DNA of 63,397 nucleotides from an uncultured Candidatus Melainabacteria bacterium (GTDB lineage Bacteria > Cyanobacteriota > Vampirovibrionia > Gastranaerophilales > Gastranaerophilaceae), in assembly GCA_934754425.1 (NCBI GenBank), contig CAKVIN010000015.1:1-63397 (forward strand), given 5' to 3'. How positions within the stretch are numbered: position 1 is the stretch's first letter; each line of letters begins with the position of its first letter. The notes below the pieces were generated by a model. It was not told the DNA's origin and searched no databases. It saw only the letters and a list, made by a program, of their open reading frames with translations. This document shows, piece after piece, positions 34,697 through 43,087 of the stretch. The translations under genes were made by a program, and so were the position numbers.

Positions 34697-35917
34697 ATGT
34701 CATCTGTAAACAACAACAAAAAATTAATAAACACTTTACCAAAGCCGCTCAAACCGGTCGCAAAATTTGTGCGCCACCAAGAGCAGGCTTCAGGTTTATC
34801 TACATCAAGATTTATTCAGGATGCAACAACTTGTCTTATACCAAAAGTTGTATTTTCAAGAAGTTTAGCGGATTTAACAGAAAATACATTCCTAGAAACA
34901 TCCGAAGAATCTCTGATGTATTTTGTACCGACGATTTTAGGAGAAAGAGTTGCGAGAAAGATTTTCTCAAAAAATTTGAGTAGCGGTTTAAAAAAAGATG
35001 TTGCAACTACAGGTGTAGAACTTTTAGAAAAAGGTAAATTGAATCCTATTGCAAAACACAATAACAAAAAAGTTATTCCTGTAAAAGCAGCAATTGCACT
35101 AGCAGCGATGGCAATTCCTTTAACAGAATTTTCTTTGAATTATATTAAAAATTTGATGACATTAAAAGTTTTCAACAAGAGTGATTTCAAAAATATCGCA
35201 TCTTTAGAGAACTCAACCGAGGATAAGGAACATCAAGAAAAAGTTAGAAAGAGCGCACACAGACACATAGGTTTAGCAGCCGGTTTATACGCAGGATGTT
35301 TGGGTTTAGCAGGTTTATTAGCAACAAAAGGCAAAGATTCTAAAATATTGCAAAATATTTCAGAATTTATTGTAGCCCCTGGGACAAAGTTGTTCAAAAA
35401 ATCACCAAAAGCAAAAAATTTCTTTAACAAATACACAAATATGGATTTCAATAGCCAAAACGGTAAATTATGTTTAAGCAAGGGACAATTAACATCAAGC
35501 GTTCTAATTGGAGGTGCGGGTTATTTTGGAGCTTCTTCTGATAGAGGTAAAGAAAATCTAAAAGAAACAGCTACTCGTTTCCCTCTAGTCGGTCTATACG
35601 TAATTACCGGTAGCGAACTTGTAGAAAAAGGATTTAGAAAATTACTTTATAAAACAGGTAAATGTAAAGACTTAATTGACAAGAATTTGAATGTTCCACG
35701 CTTTGACGATTTAGGCAGTTTGGCACAAAAACTGGCAAAGAAAAGAAATACTACTGTTGAAAATGAGTACAAATCATTAGTTAAACAAAAAGTTTTGATT
35801 TCAGGTCTACCTTACGTATTTTCAATTGGCGTAATGGGATTTTTTGTTGCCGGCATGACAAACTATTTCACTAAGAAAAGATACGAAAACGCACAAAAAC
35901 AAAAGAATTTATGCTAA
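34697..35917 (+). CDS. Unknown multi-helix membrane protein
   Basis: A 406-residue protein, unrecognised. Polar N-terminus, then hydrophobic segments near 130-150 (VKAAIALAAMAIPLTEFSL), 190-212 (GLAAGLYAGCLGLAGLLA), 270-285 (SSVLIGGAGYFGA), 295-310 (FPLVGLYVITGSELV) and 372-395 (LPYVFSIGVMGFFVAGM). The linkers are basic, Lys-rich, and no enzyme motif is seen. AGGA lies about 10 bases before the ATG. It is preceded by the Trp-rich leader at 34475 and ends 10 bases before rarA. A tryptophan link is possible but unproven. Confidence 0.7.
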   Translation: MSSVNNNKKLINTLPKPLKPVAKFVRHQEQASGLSTSRFIQDATTCLIPKVVFSRSLADLTENTFLETSEESLMYFVPTILGERVARKIFSKNLSSGLKKDVATTGVELLEKGKLNPIAKHNNKKVIPVKAAIALAAMAIPLTEFSLNYIKNLMTLKVFNKSDFKNIASLENSTEDKEHQEKVRKSAHRHIGLAAGLYAGCLGLAGLLATKGKDSKILQNISEFIVAPGTKLFKKSPKAKNFFNKYTNMDFNSQNGKLCLSKGQLTSSVLIGGAGYFGASSDRGKENLKETATRFPLVGLYVITGSELVEKGFRKLLYKTGKCKDLIDKNLNVPRFDDLGSLAQKLAKKRNTTVENEYKSLVKQKVLISGLPYVFSIGVMGFFVAGMTNYFTKKRYENAQKQKNLC

Positions 35918-35926
35918 CATATTGAT

Positions 35927-37159
35927 ATGGATTTATTTACGCAATTAGAAGAAATAAATAAACAAACACCGCTTGCGGAGATACTAAGACCAAAAACATT
36001 GGATGAATTTTTAGGTCAATCAAATGTTGTTGCACCAAATTCTCCATTATTAAATCTTTTAAAAACACAAAGGTTATTTTCCTTAATATTGTGGGGAACT
36101 CCTGGGTGCGGTAAAACAACTTTAGCGAGATTAATTGCAACAAAAGTAAACGCACAATTTATAGAACTTTCTGCTGTAACTTCCGGCATAAAAGAGATTA
36201 AGGAAACTGTTGAGCAAGCTCGTCAAGCTTTGCGTTCCGGACAAAAAACAATTTTATTTATAGATGAAATTCATAGATATTCGAAAACTCAACAAGATGC
36301 CCTGCTTCCTCATGTTGAAAACGGAACAATCTTTTTAATCGGCTCTACCACTGAAAATCCATCATTTCAAGTTGTTCCGGCTCTTCTTTCAAGAGTGCAA
36401 GTAATCAGACTTAATCCTATTAATGATGTTAGTATGGCAAAAATCGTTAATCGTGGATTTGAGTATTTGGAAAAAAATTATCAGCCGATACAGTTTGATG
36501 ATGAAGTTACAAAATTTATTGTAAATAATGCACGAGGTGATGCTAGATGTGCATTAAACCTCGTTGAGAATTCATATTTTGCAAGTAATTTTTCTAATGA
36601 TACTAGACTTTTATCAGTAGATATATTAGAAAGTATTACACAAAAAAGAAATACTAGATATTCTACTCAAGAGCATTATGATTGCGCTTCGGCATTTCAA
36701 AAAAGTTTAAGAGGTTCTGACGCTAATGCCGCTATTTATTATTTAGCCAAAATGATTGAAGCAGGTGAAGACCCTCGATTTATTGCAAGACGATTAATCG
36801 TTTGTGCGGCAGAAGATGTAGGTTTAGCAGACCCAAACGCTATGAATATAGCAGTGAATGCTTATCGTGCAGTAGAGATTATCGGGCTACCGGAAGGTAG
36901 AATTCCTTTGGCAAATGCGGTTGTATATGTTGCCAATGCACCAAAATCAAACAAAGTTTGTTTAGCAATTGATAAAGCTCTTATGGATATAGAATCAGGA
37001 AAAGACTTTCCACCTCCAATGCACCTAAGAGATGCGCATTACAAGGATGCAAAAAAATATGGTTTTGGAGAAGGCTATATCTATACTCACGCCGCCCCAG
37101 ACGTCAAACAACAATTCATGCCGGATGAACTCATTAATACAAAGTATCTTGAAGATTAA
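35927..37159 (+). CDS. rarA: Replication-associated recombination protein A
   Basis: An AAA+ ATPase (MgsA/RarA, relative of WRNIP1) that acts at stalled replication forks. It has 410 residues. Walker A is GTPGCGKTTLARLIA (from ~59), Walker B ILFIDEIHRY, and sensor 1 IGSTTENPSF. The MgsA C-terminal domain has GSDANAAIYYLAKMIEAGEDPRFIARRL. The ATG has no Shine-Dalgarno sequence; a TAACAT box (35915-35920) is placed to start a leaderless transcript. It overlaps the convergent rlmD gene by 4 bases. Confidence 0.95.
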   Translation: MDLFTQLEEINKQTPLAEILRPKTLDEFLGQSNVVAPNSPLLNLLKTQRLFSLILWGTPGCGKTTLARLIATKVNAQFIELSAVTSGIKEIKETVEQARQALRSGQKTILFIDEIHRYSKTQQDALLPHVENGTIFLIGSTTENPSFQVVPALLSRVQVIRLNPINDVSMAKIVNRGFEYLEKNYQPIQFDDEVTKFIVNNARGDARCALNLVENSYFASNFSNDTRLLSVDILESITQKRNTRYSTQEHYDCASAFQKSLRGSDANAAIYYLAKMIEAGEDPRFIARRLIVCAAEDVGLADPNAMNIAVNAYRAVEIIGLPEGRIPLANAVVYVANAPKSNKVCLAIDKALMDIESGKDFPPPMHLRDAHYKDAKKYGFGEGYIYTHAAPDVKQQFMPDELINTKYLED

Positions 37160-38544
37160 ACGCTTGGCAATTCAATTATAGCAACATTTTCAATATGATA
37201 TGTGTGTGGAAACATGTCAAACGGTTGAATAAACGAAACTTTGCAGCCTTTTTCTATCAAGTATTTTAAATCTCTGGCTAATGTTGCAGGATTACAGCTT
37301 ACATAAATAATTCGACCTTTTGTTAGTTTTAAAGCGTAATCCAAACTTTCTTGAGAGCAGCCTTTTCTAGGTGGATCAAGAACCGTTACGTCAAATTTAC
37401 GTCCTTTTGTTTTTAATTCTTTTTCAAAAAATTTACCGGCATCCATATTGTGCAACTCTACATTTTTGATAGAATTTTCTTTTAAAATTTTATCCGCTAG
37501 AATAACAGATTCTTTCACTTCTTCAACACTTACAACTTTTTTAGCGACATCAGAAAGACAAATTCCAAACGCAGTAATCCCTGCGTAAGCATCTAATACT
37601 AATGGTTGGTCAAAATTCTTTGATATATAATCTTTAACAAATTCAAAAATATTATTTGCACTACTTGGATTAACTTGGAAGAAAGTTTTTGCTCCAACTT
37701 TGAAAATTTTATCACACAACTTTTCTTCAATAAATTCTTCGCCTTCAACAAGCTCAGTATTTTCGCCTAAAATCAAATTTGTTTTCTTAGAATTGAAATT
37801 TACCATAACTCCGGCAATATTTTCTAATTCTGAATAAATTCTATGAGCAAGTTTTTTTAGTTTATCAAAAACTTTTGTCGAATTCACAACTAAAACAACT
37901 AAACTTTTTTTATTTAATTCAGAAGTTCTAATTACAATATGTCGCAAATCTCCATTATGTTTCTTTTCATTATAACCGGATAAACCTTCTTCTTGAGCCG
38001 CTATTCTAATAAATTCAATAATGTTATCACAATAAGCAGGTTGAATAGGACAATATTTAATATTAACCAATTCATGGCTAGCCGGTTTATAATACCCTGC
38101 TAATATTCGTTTAGAATTCTGAGTTTCTGATACAGGATACTGAATTTTATGTCTATATTCCTTATCTTTAGGACTAGGAATGACATCATTTATCTCAATT
38201 TCACTACCACAAATTGAGTGCATAGCATCTGATACAATCTCTTTTTTGAGTTTTAATTGATATTTGTAATCAATGAATTGCAACTGACATGCTCCGCAGA
38301 CCTTTTGCATAGGACAAAACGGAGTTACACGATAAGGAGAAGGTTTAATGATTTCTAAAACTTTAGCATTCGCATATGTTTTGTTCTTTTTACCGACCTT
38401 AATCTTAACCGTATCATCAGGACAAGCGCCTTCAACAAAAATCACATATCCATCAACTTTAGCAATACCAAAACCGAGATTTGATAATTTTTCTATCTTT
38501 ACTTCTAAAATTTCAGGTATATCTTTTTTGTTTATTGTTTGCAT
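37156..38544 (-). CDS. rlmD: 23S rRNA (uracil-C5)-methyltransferase, RlmD/TrmA family
   Basis: A SAM-dependent m5U methyltransferase of RNA. It has 462 residues. An N-terminal TRAM domain (about 10-65) is followed by a 4Fe-4S cluster with Cys in PFCPMQKVCGACQL plus KYCPIQPAYC. The Rossmann catalytic domain has VLDAYAGITAFGICL, VLDPPRKGC and the catalytic Cys in IIYVSCNPATLARDL. RlmD (U1939) is the usual assignment, but RlmCD or TrmA-type specificity cannot be excluded. Its start overlaps the upstream exonuclease gene by 13 bases. Confidence 0.88.
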   Translation of the reverse strand: MQTINKKDIPEILEVKIEKLSNLGFGIAKVDGYVIFVEGACPDDTVKIKVGKKNKTYANAKVLEIIKPSPYRVTPFCPMQKVCGACQLQFIDYKYQLKLKKEIVSDAMHSICGSEIEINDVIPSPKDKEYRHKIQYPVSETQNSKRILAGYYKPASHELVNIKYCPIQPAYCDNIIEFIRIAAQEEGLSGYNEKKHNGDLRHIVIRTSELNKKSLVVLVVNSTKVFDKLKKLAHRIYSELENIAGVMVNFNSKKTNLILGENTELVEGEEFIEEKLCDKIFKVGAKTFFQVNPSSANNIFEFVKDYISKNFDQPLVLDAYAGITAFGICLSDVAKKVVSVEEVKESVILADKILKENSIKNVELHNMDAGKFFEKELKTKGRKFDVTVLDPPRKGCSQESLDYALKLTKGRIIYVSCNPATLARDLKYLIEKGCKVSFIQPFDMFPHTYHIENVAIIELPSV

Positions 38545-39452
38545 GGCTTAATCACTTGTATATTTCTTGTTTCTGACAATTCTTGTCGAGCATCTCTTAT
38601 AATTTCTTTATATTCTTCTGAAAGACTCAAACCGTTGCATAATCTATCTATAAAACCATTATTTACTTTAACGGCTTTTTCTAATGCACCAACATCTTCC
38701 AAAACTTCTTTAATATCCGCTAAATCATAACCGAAAGATTGCTTAGACTGATAAACCATCATTTCACCTGTTTCAGCAATAAGAGGTTCACCACCAAGTT
38801 CAAAATGAAGTTTGAATACAGATTTCAAATCCTGTAACTCAGCCTGCATAGTAGCAATACTTTGTTGAATTCTTAAATATCTGTCAAAAAGATAATCGAC
38901 ATTTTCTAATTGTTTTTTTTGCCAATCCAAGCGCTGAAGATATAATTTCTTTAGTTTTGGATAAGCTAAAGCCAAACCCATTGTATCAGCCATTGCTCTA
39001 TGATGATTTTTTAATTCTACATGAAAACGGTTTGTAAGAGCTTCTAAGCCATGTGATTCTAAATCAGGAGCAATTTCTTTAAACATAATTTGAGAATCAA
39101 TTCGAGGATTCTCCAATTTTTCACCAAAAACTCTCAATTTTGCTTCATTCAAAAATGAATAATCAAAAATCACATTGTGAGCTACTATCGGATAATCACC
39201 GATGAATTCTAATATCATTGGTAAAGCTTCTTCTTCCGTTGGAGCGTCTTCTACCATATCCTGTGTAATTCCGTGAACGGCAATACTCGATTTTCTAATA
39301 TGTTGGTGCGGGTTAATCAAAGTTTGGAATTCATCTTTAATTTTTCCGTTTTCCAAACGTACCGCTGCAAATTCTATAATTCTTTCTCTAGTGTAATCTA
39401 ATCCTGTTGTTTCTGTATCTAAAACGATTTCTATTTCTTTTTTTCTAGGCAT
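38532..39452 (-). CDS. DEDDh 3'-5' exonuclease (DNA polymerase III epsilon-like)
   Basis: A 306-residue protein. Residues 1-170 are a DnaQ-like exonuclease with ExoI VLDTETTGLDYTRERIIEFA, ExoII HNVIFDYSFLNE and ExoIIIe HRAMADTMGLA (the His and Asp of the DEDDh type are present). The C-terminal ~130 residues, with a coiled-coil-like stretch (QQSIATMQAELQDL), are unassigned. It may be a proofreading subunit or a repair exonuclease. The ribosome site is AAGGA. The stop overlaps the rlmD start. Confidence 0.88.
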   Translation of the reverse strand: MPRKKEIEIVLDTETTGLDYTRERIIEFAAVRLENGKIKDEFQTLINPHQHIRKSSIAVHGITQDMVEDAPTEEEALPMILEFIGDYPIVAHNVIFDYSFLNEAKLRVFGEKLENPRIDSQIMFKEIAPDLESHGLEALTNRFHVELKNHHRAMADTMGLALAYPKLKKLYLQRLDWQKKQLENVDYLFDRYLRIQQSIATMQAELQDLKSVFKLHFELGGEPLIAETGEMMVYQSKQSFGYDLADIKEVLEDVGALEKAVKVNNGFIDRLCNGLSLSEEYKEIIRDARQELSETRNIQVIKPCKQ

Positions 39453-39600
39453 TTTTTGTCCTTTATATTTTGGGTAGATAAATTTTACTTAGCTTCATTT
39501 ACTTTTATTTACCCCCGCTTAACACTCCTCTATTAGAATAATAGCATAAATATATAATATATGGTAATATTAATAAGTAAATTTTATAAAGGAGTTTTTT

Positions 39601-39918
39601 ATGGTTCAAGAAATCAATGTAAATAATTTTAATGAAGAAGTTATCAATTCAAGTAAATTAACTGTAGTAGACTTTTTTGCAACATGGTGTGGACCTTGCA
39701 GAAAGTTAGGACCAATATTAGAAGAAGTAGAAACAGAATTAAGCAACAAAGTTGATTTCAAAAAAATTAATACCGATGATAATATTGATGCCGCTAAAGA
39801 ATATCAAGTTAGCGGACTTCCAACCCTTCTTATATTCAAAGATGGTGAAGTTGTTGAAAGAATGGTTGGACTTATGCCAAAAAGTTCTATTATTACTAAT
39901 ATTGAAAAACATTTATAA
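39601..39918 (+). CDS. trxA: Thioredoxin
   Basis: The cytoplasmic disulfide reductant. It has 105 residues. The active site is WCGPC with Cys30 and Cys33 in VDFFATWCGPC, and the cis-Pro is in SGLPTLLIF. AAGGAG precedes the ATG. It is monocistronic and followed by a repeat-rich gap. Confidence 0.96.
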   Translation: MVQEINVNNFNEEVINSSKLTVVDFFATWCGPCRKLGPILEEVETELSNKVDFKKINTDDNIDAAKEYQVSGLPTLLIFKDGEVVERMVGLMPKSSIITNIEKHL

Positions 39919-39924
39919 GGTACT

Positions 39925-40113
39925 ACGTACGTAGACAATTGGTCGGCTTCAAGGTTAGGAATACAAGATTGCATAGAAACTACTAGCTCCGCCTCATTGG
40001 TGGGACTACAAATTTGTTTACATTTACTTCCGTACGTAGACAATTGGTCGGCTTCAAGGTTAGCATTACAAGATTGCATAGAAACTACCAGCTTCGCCTC
40101 AAAGTAGGACTAC
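39925..40113 (+). repeat. Two tandem copies of the ~105-bp dispersed repeat
   Basis: CGTACGTAGAC begins at 39926 and again at 40031, a 105-bp period. The first 33 bases of both copies are identical, and the rest (TACAAGATTGCATAGAAACTAC, then GCTYCGCCTC, then GGACTACAA) differs at a few positions. Inverse-orientation copies lie at 1-134 and 63211-63356. Confidence 0.88.
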
Positions 40114-40119
40114 AATTCC

Positions 40120-40245
40120 TTTATATACCCTCTCCTAGCAGGAGAGCGGATTTTCGGTAGGGCGTGAGCCCGTAAGGTGGAGGTCAGACGTTACTCTGCC
40201 GACACCCCGAATAATCCAAGACAGGGTAAGGGTGAGGTAGAAACT
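40120..40245 (+). repeat. GC-rich compound inverted repeat (MITE-like)
   Basis: It opens with TACCCTCTCCT, contains CTCTCCT/AGGAGAG and GTAGGGCGTGAGCCC hairpins, and ends with AGGGTAAGGGTGAGGTA. The end is a partial inverted copy of the start. No coding frame is seen. It looks like a small non-autonomous element. Confidence 0.5.
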
Positions 40246-40335
40246 AAGCACATAGACATTGGGATGGTTGCAAGGTGAAAAATTTTATTTTGTAAACAAA
40301 TTTTCTTCCCCATTTACCCAAACTTATATCTATAT

Positions 40336-40341
40336 TATAAT
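40336..40341 (+). promoter_or_regulatory. -10 box giving a leaderless holA transcript
   Basis: A perfect TATAAT lies 6 bases before the ATG at 40348. TTTACC at 40313-40318 gives a 17-bp spacing as -35 (4 of 6). Confidence 0.55.
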
Positions 40342-40347
40342 TTTTGT

Positions 40348-41310
40348 ATGGCAGTATATTTTTTCTATGGGGATGAAGATTATAATATAGAATTAGAGTT
40401 GAATAAAATGATATCAGCTCTTAATCCTGATTTTAAGTCAATGAGTTTGCAAGTATTAGACAATCCTGATTTTCAGAGTTTAATAGGTGCACTAAGAATG
40501 ACGCCAATGATGTTCGGTGACATGTTGGTAATTATCAATTGTGAGTCTTATTTTGCTGCAAATAAAAACACTTTTGATGATAAAGAATTAGCAGAAATTG
40601 AAGATGCACTTAAAAATAATACTGAAAATCTGAATATTGTTTTTGTGTACAAACTTCCACGAGATGAAAATAAAAAGCCGGATTCAAGGCGCAAGATTTA
40701 CAAAATTTTATCCAAGTTTAATGTTAAAGAGTTTCCGACTTTTAAAACATATAAAATTGCTGAAATTGCGGCTTGGATTAATAAGCAGGCAAAAACTAAA
40801 GATATAAGTTTAGATATGGATGCTGTTGATTTGATAATTCAACAAATCGGTAACAATTTGCGTGAATTTGACACAGAATTAGATAAATTAAAATTAATTG
40901 CTTATCCGGAGAAAAAAGTAACAAAAAAAATGGTCGCAGAAATTTGTGTGTCTAATGAAGATTTGTTTAATTTTACAGAACTTATTATGAAAGGTGAGCG
41001 TGACAGAGCTCTTTTAGAATTCAACAAGTTATTAGATAAAAAACATCCGTTGGAAATTCTTGCAGCAGTTCAGACAATGATTAGAAAATGGATTATTTTA
41101 AAAACAAAAACATCACTTTCACCGGCTGAACTTTCAAGATTGACAGGACAGCATGAATTTGTAGTCAAACAAACTTTGCAAAAATTAAAAAATACAACTC
41201 TTGTAGATTTAGTTAAATTAAAAGAAAATCTTTTTGAAGCAGAATGCAAAATTAAATCAGCAGAAGCGTTAGATATTGTGTCGGAGGTTGAGTGTGCTAT
41301 TATCAGATAA
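40348..41310 (+). CDS. holA: DNA polymerase III delta subunit
   Basis: The clamp-loader wrench that opens the beta sliding clamp. It has 320 residues. The N-terminus VYFFYGDEDYNIELEL, the LRMTPMMFGDMLVIINCE block and the C-terminal helical collar (LTGQHEFVVKQTLQKLKNTT) fit HolA. A perfect TATAAT box 6 bases upstream and no ribosome site suggest leaderless translation. It overlaps holB by 17 bases. Confidence 0.88.
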   Translation: MAVYFFYGDEDYNIELELNKMISALNPDFKSMSLQVLDNPDFQSLIGALRMTPMMFGDMLVIINCESYFAANKNTFDDKELAEIEDALKNNTENLNIVFVYKLPRDENKKPDSRRKIYKILSKFNVKEFPTFKTYKIAEIAAWINKQAKTKDISLDMDAVDLIIQQIGNNLREFDTELDKLKLIAYPEKKVTKKMVAEICVSNEDLFNFTELIMKGERDRALLEFNKLLDKKHPLEILAAVQTMIRKWIILKTKTSLSPAELSRLTGQHEFVVKQTLQKLKNTTLVDLVKLKENLFEAECKIKSAEALDIVSEVECAIIR

Positions 41311-42139
41311 ATACCCGTTTTTAACAAATTATTTTACTCAAGCACTAACGACTTCAAATAGAGCGTTACCACAAAGTATACTATTTTATGGAAATGATTT
41401 TGAGGCTCAATATACCTTATCAAAAGAAATTGCAAGATTATTAAATTGCCCAAATGATAAGTCTGACAATTGTGAATGCTTAAACTGTAAATGGATTAGA
41501 GAAGATGCTCATCCTGCAATTTTAACTATATCAAGAGTTGATAATAAGCCTGACGACGATGATTCTAAAACCGTAATTTCTATTAAACAATCTCAAATGA
41601 TTAAAGAAAGTCTTATGTCAGCTTCAGAATTTCATCGTGTTTATATTTTTTGTGATAGAGATGATGATGGTAATATATCCGGTTTAAATCCTTTAAATTT
41701 TCAAGCAGAAACAGCTAATTCATTACTTAAAATTATTGAAGAACCACAACCAGGTGTGACTTTTATATTTTTAACGAGATATATAGAAGATGTTCTTCCG
41801 ACAATAATTTCTCGTTCACAATGCTTTTTTGTACCAACATACAAAAAAAATGACTTCAGATATAGTTGCATAGATGGGATTTTCACTAACTATTTTACTT
41901 TCGAACGTAAAAATGCTTTTGACATTTCACAAAAGTTGTCAGATATGACTAAAGAAATTCCGCCACAAAAAATTTTGGATGGAATACAAAATTACATGCT
42001 TGAATTATTAAAAAATAACCCAAAACAAATTGAATTAATTAAACATATAGAATTAGTTGAAAAGGCAAAATCAGAAATAAAACAAGGTCTAAAACCAATC
42101 AATGTTTTTGATGACCTTTGTCTTAAACTTATTAATTAG
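41294..42139 (+). CDS. holB: DNA polymerase III delta' subunit-like protein
   Basis: The GTG at 41294 with GGAGG about 6 bases before is the likely start (281 residues). An N-terminal AAA+ fold is seen: SILFYGNDFEAQYTLSKEIARLL replaces a clean Walker A, as in non-catalytic delta'. A zinc site CECLNC follows, then the region ANSLLKIIEEPQPGVTFIFLTRY and SRSQCFFV (sensor-like). Adjacent, overlapping holA supports the clamp-loader role. The C-terminal domain is short and divergent. Confidence 0.85.
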   Translation: MLLSDKYPFLTNYFTQALTTSNRALPQSILFYGNDFEAQYTLSKEIARLLNCPNDKSDNCECLNCKWIREDAHPAILTISRVDNKPDDDDSKTVISIKQSQMIKESLMSASEFHRVYIFCDRDDDGNISGLNPLNFQAETANSLLKIIEEPQPGVTFIFLTRYIEDVLPTIISRSQCFFVPTYKKNDFRYSCIDGIFTNYFTFERKNAFDISQKLSDMTKEIPPQKILDGIQNYMLELLKNNPKQIELIKHIELVEKAKSEIKQGLKPINVFDDLCLKLIN

Positions 42140-43020
42140 CCTTCAAAATTGTTTGTAATAGTATGAATATATTCCAAAATTTGTGAAAAATAAGCCAAAT
42201 TTGTATCACCATTAATAATAATATCGGCATCAGCTCTAAATGGTTTTACATATTTTTCTCCGGCACCAAGAATATATTCCCAATGTTTTTTAGCATTTTC
42301 TAAATCTTGATTGCGTTCTGTATAAGCTCTTGTCATAAAACGGTCTTTACGTAATTCTAAATCCGTTTCTACATAAACTTTTATATCAAAAATATCTTTG
42401 TTATCCCCGAACATAGAAGCCATACCTTCGACCACAACAATTTTATTAGAAGGTACAAACTTAGATTTTGGCACAGAAACCCCTGTACCATTTAATAAAT
42501 ATTCCGGAGAATACACATCCTCGCCGTGAGAAATTTTTTCTAAATCTTCTTTTAAAACATCTAATTGGAAACTATTTGGAGAATCTACATCATATCCATT
42601 ATCTCTCAAATTGTCGAATGTACCGTATTCTTTGATCAATTCTGAAATATCATTAAAATAATTATCAGTTGTTAATATTGTAACCGGCATATTAAAACGC
42701 TTAATGACATTCTGAATTTCTTTACAAATAGTAGATTTGCCGGATGCAGATTCACCTGTAATACCAATCATAATGCGTTTATCAGGATTTTGAATAAGTC
42801 TTCTTGAAAACTTCTGAATAAAATCATACCGAACCTCAACAAAAATTGGTTCGGCAGCTTTATTATCATACGCTAATACTTGTTTAAATTTTGACTGTAA
42901 ATAAAACGCAAGTAATTCTCTTCCGGTCTTCTGATTAAAATCCGGCTTCAATATCTTATCAGATGAATTTAATTCTTTTTCTATTAAATGGGAAATCCCA
43001 ATTTTATCTTCTTCAGTCAT
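42136..43020 (-). CDS. Uridine kinase/phosphoribulokinase-family kinase
   Basis: A 294-residue P-loop kinase. An N-terminal helical extension of about 80 residues is followed by Walker A GITGESASGKSTICKE, DNYFND, SPNSFQLDVLKEDL and VVVEGMASMF. It ends with ADADIIINGD. The order matches uridine kinase, which phosphorylates uridine or cytidine for pyrimidine salvage. Substrate is not certain because the PRK family is broad and the N-terminal extension is unusual. A TATAAT on the minus strand lies 29 bases before the ATG, with a weak GGA ribosome site. Convergent with holB, overlapping by 4 bases. Confidence 0.75.
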   Translation of the reverse strand: MTEEDKIGISHLIEKELNSSDKILKPDFNQKTGRELLAFYLQSKFKQVLAYDNKAAEPIFVEVRYDFIQKFSRRLIQNPDKRIMIGITGESASGKSTICKEIQNVIKRFNMPVTILTTDNYFNDISELIKEYGTFDNLRDNGYDVDSPNSFQLDVLKEDLEKISHGEDVYSPEYLLNGTGVSVPKSKFVPSNKIVVVEGMASMFGDNKDIFDIKVYVETDLELRKDRFMTRAYTERNQDLENAKKHWEYILGAGEKYVKPFRADADIIINGDTNLAYFSQILEYIHTITNNFEG

Positions 43021-43087
43021 TTTAATATTCCAATAGTTAATATTTATACATTATACCTTTCTAAATAAAAAAGGTAAAGAGGTAATT

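Larger units (their letters stand above)
39919..40347 (+). other. 429-bp repeat-rich intergenic region
   Basis: It contains two tandem copies of the ~105-bp dispersed repeat (39925-40113), then a GC-rich stretch of nested inverted repeats (about 40120-40245), then the -10 box of holA. No gene is seen. The base composition of 40125-40245 is clearly richer in G and C than the surrounding genes. Confidence 0.8.

Noticed and set aside
39925..40113. Tandem repeats as a CRISPR array
   Set aside because: Two units of 105 bp with similar sequence across the whole period, no unique spacers of ~30-40 bp, and no cas genes.
42136..43020. Phosphoribulokinase of the Calvin cycle
   Set aside because: No other Calvin-cycle genes nearby, and DNYFND plus the overall motif order fit uridine kinase better.
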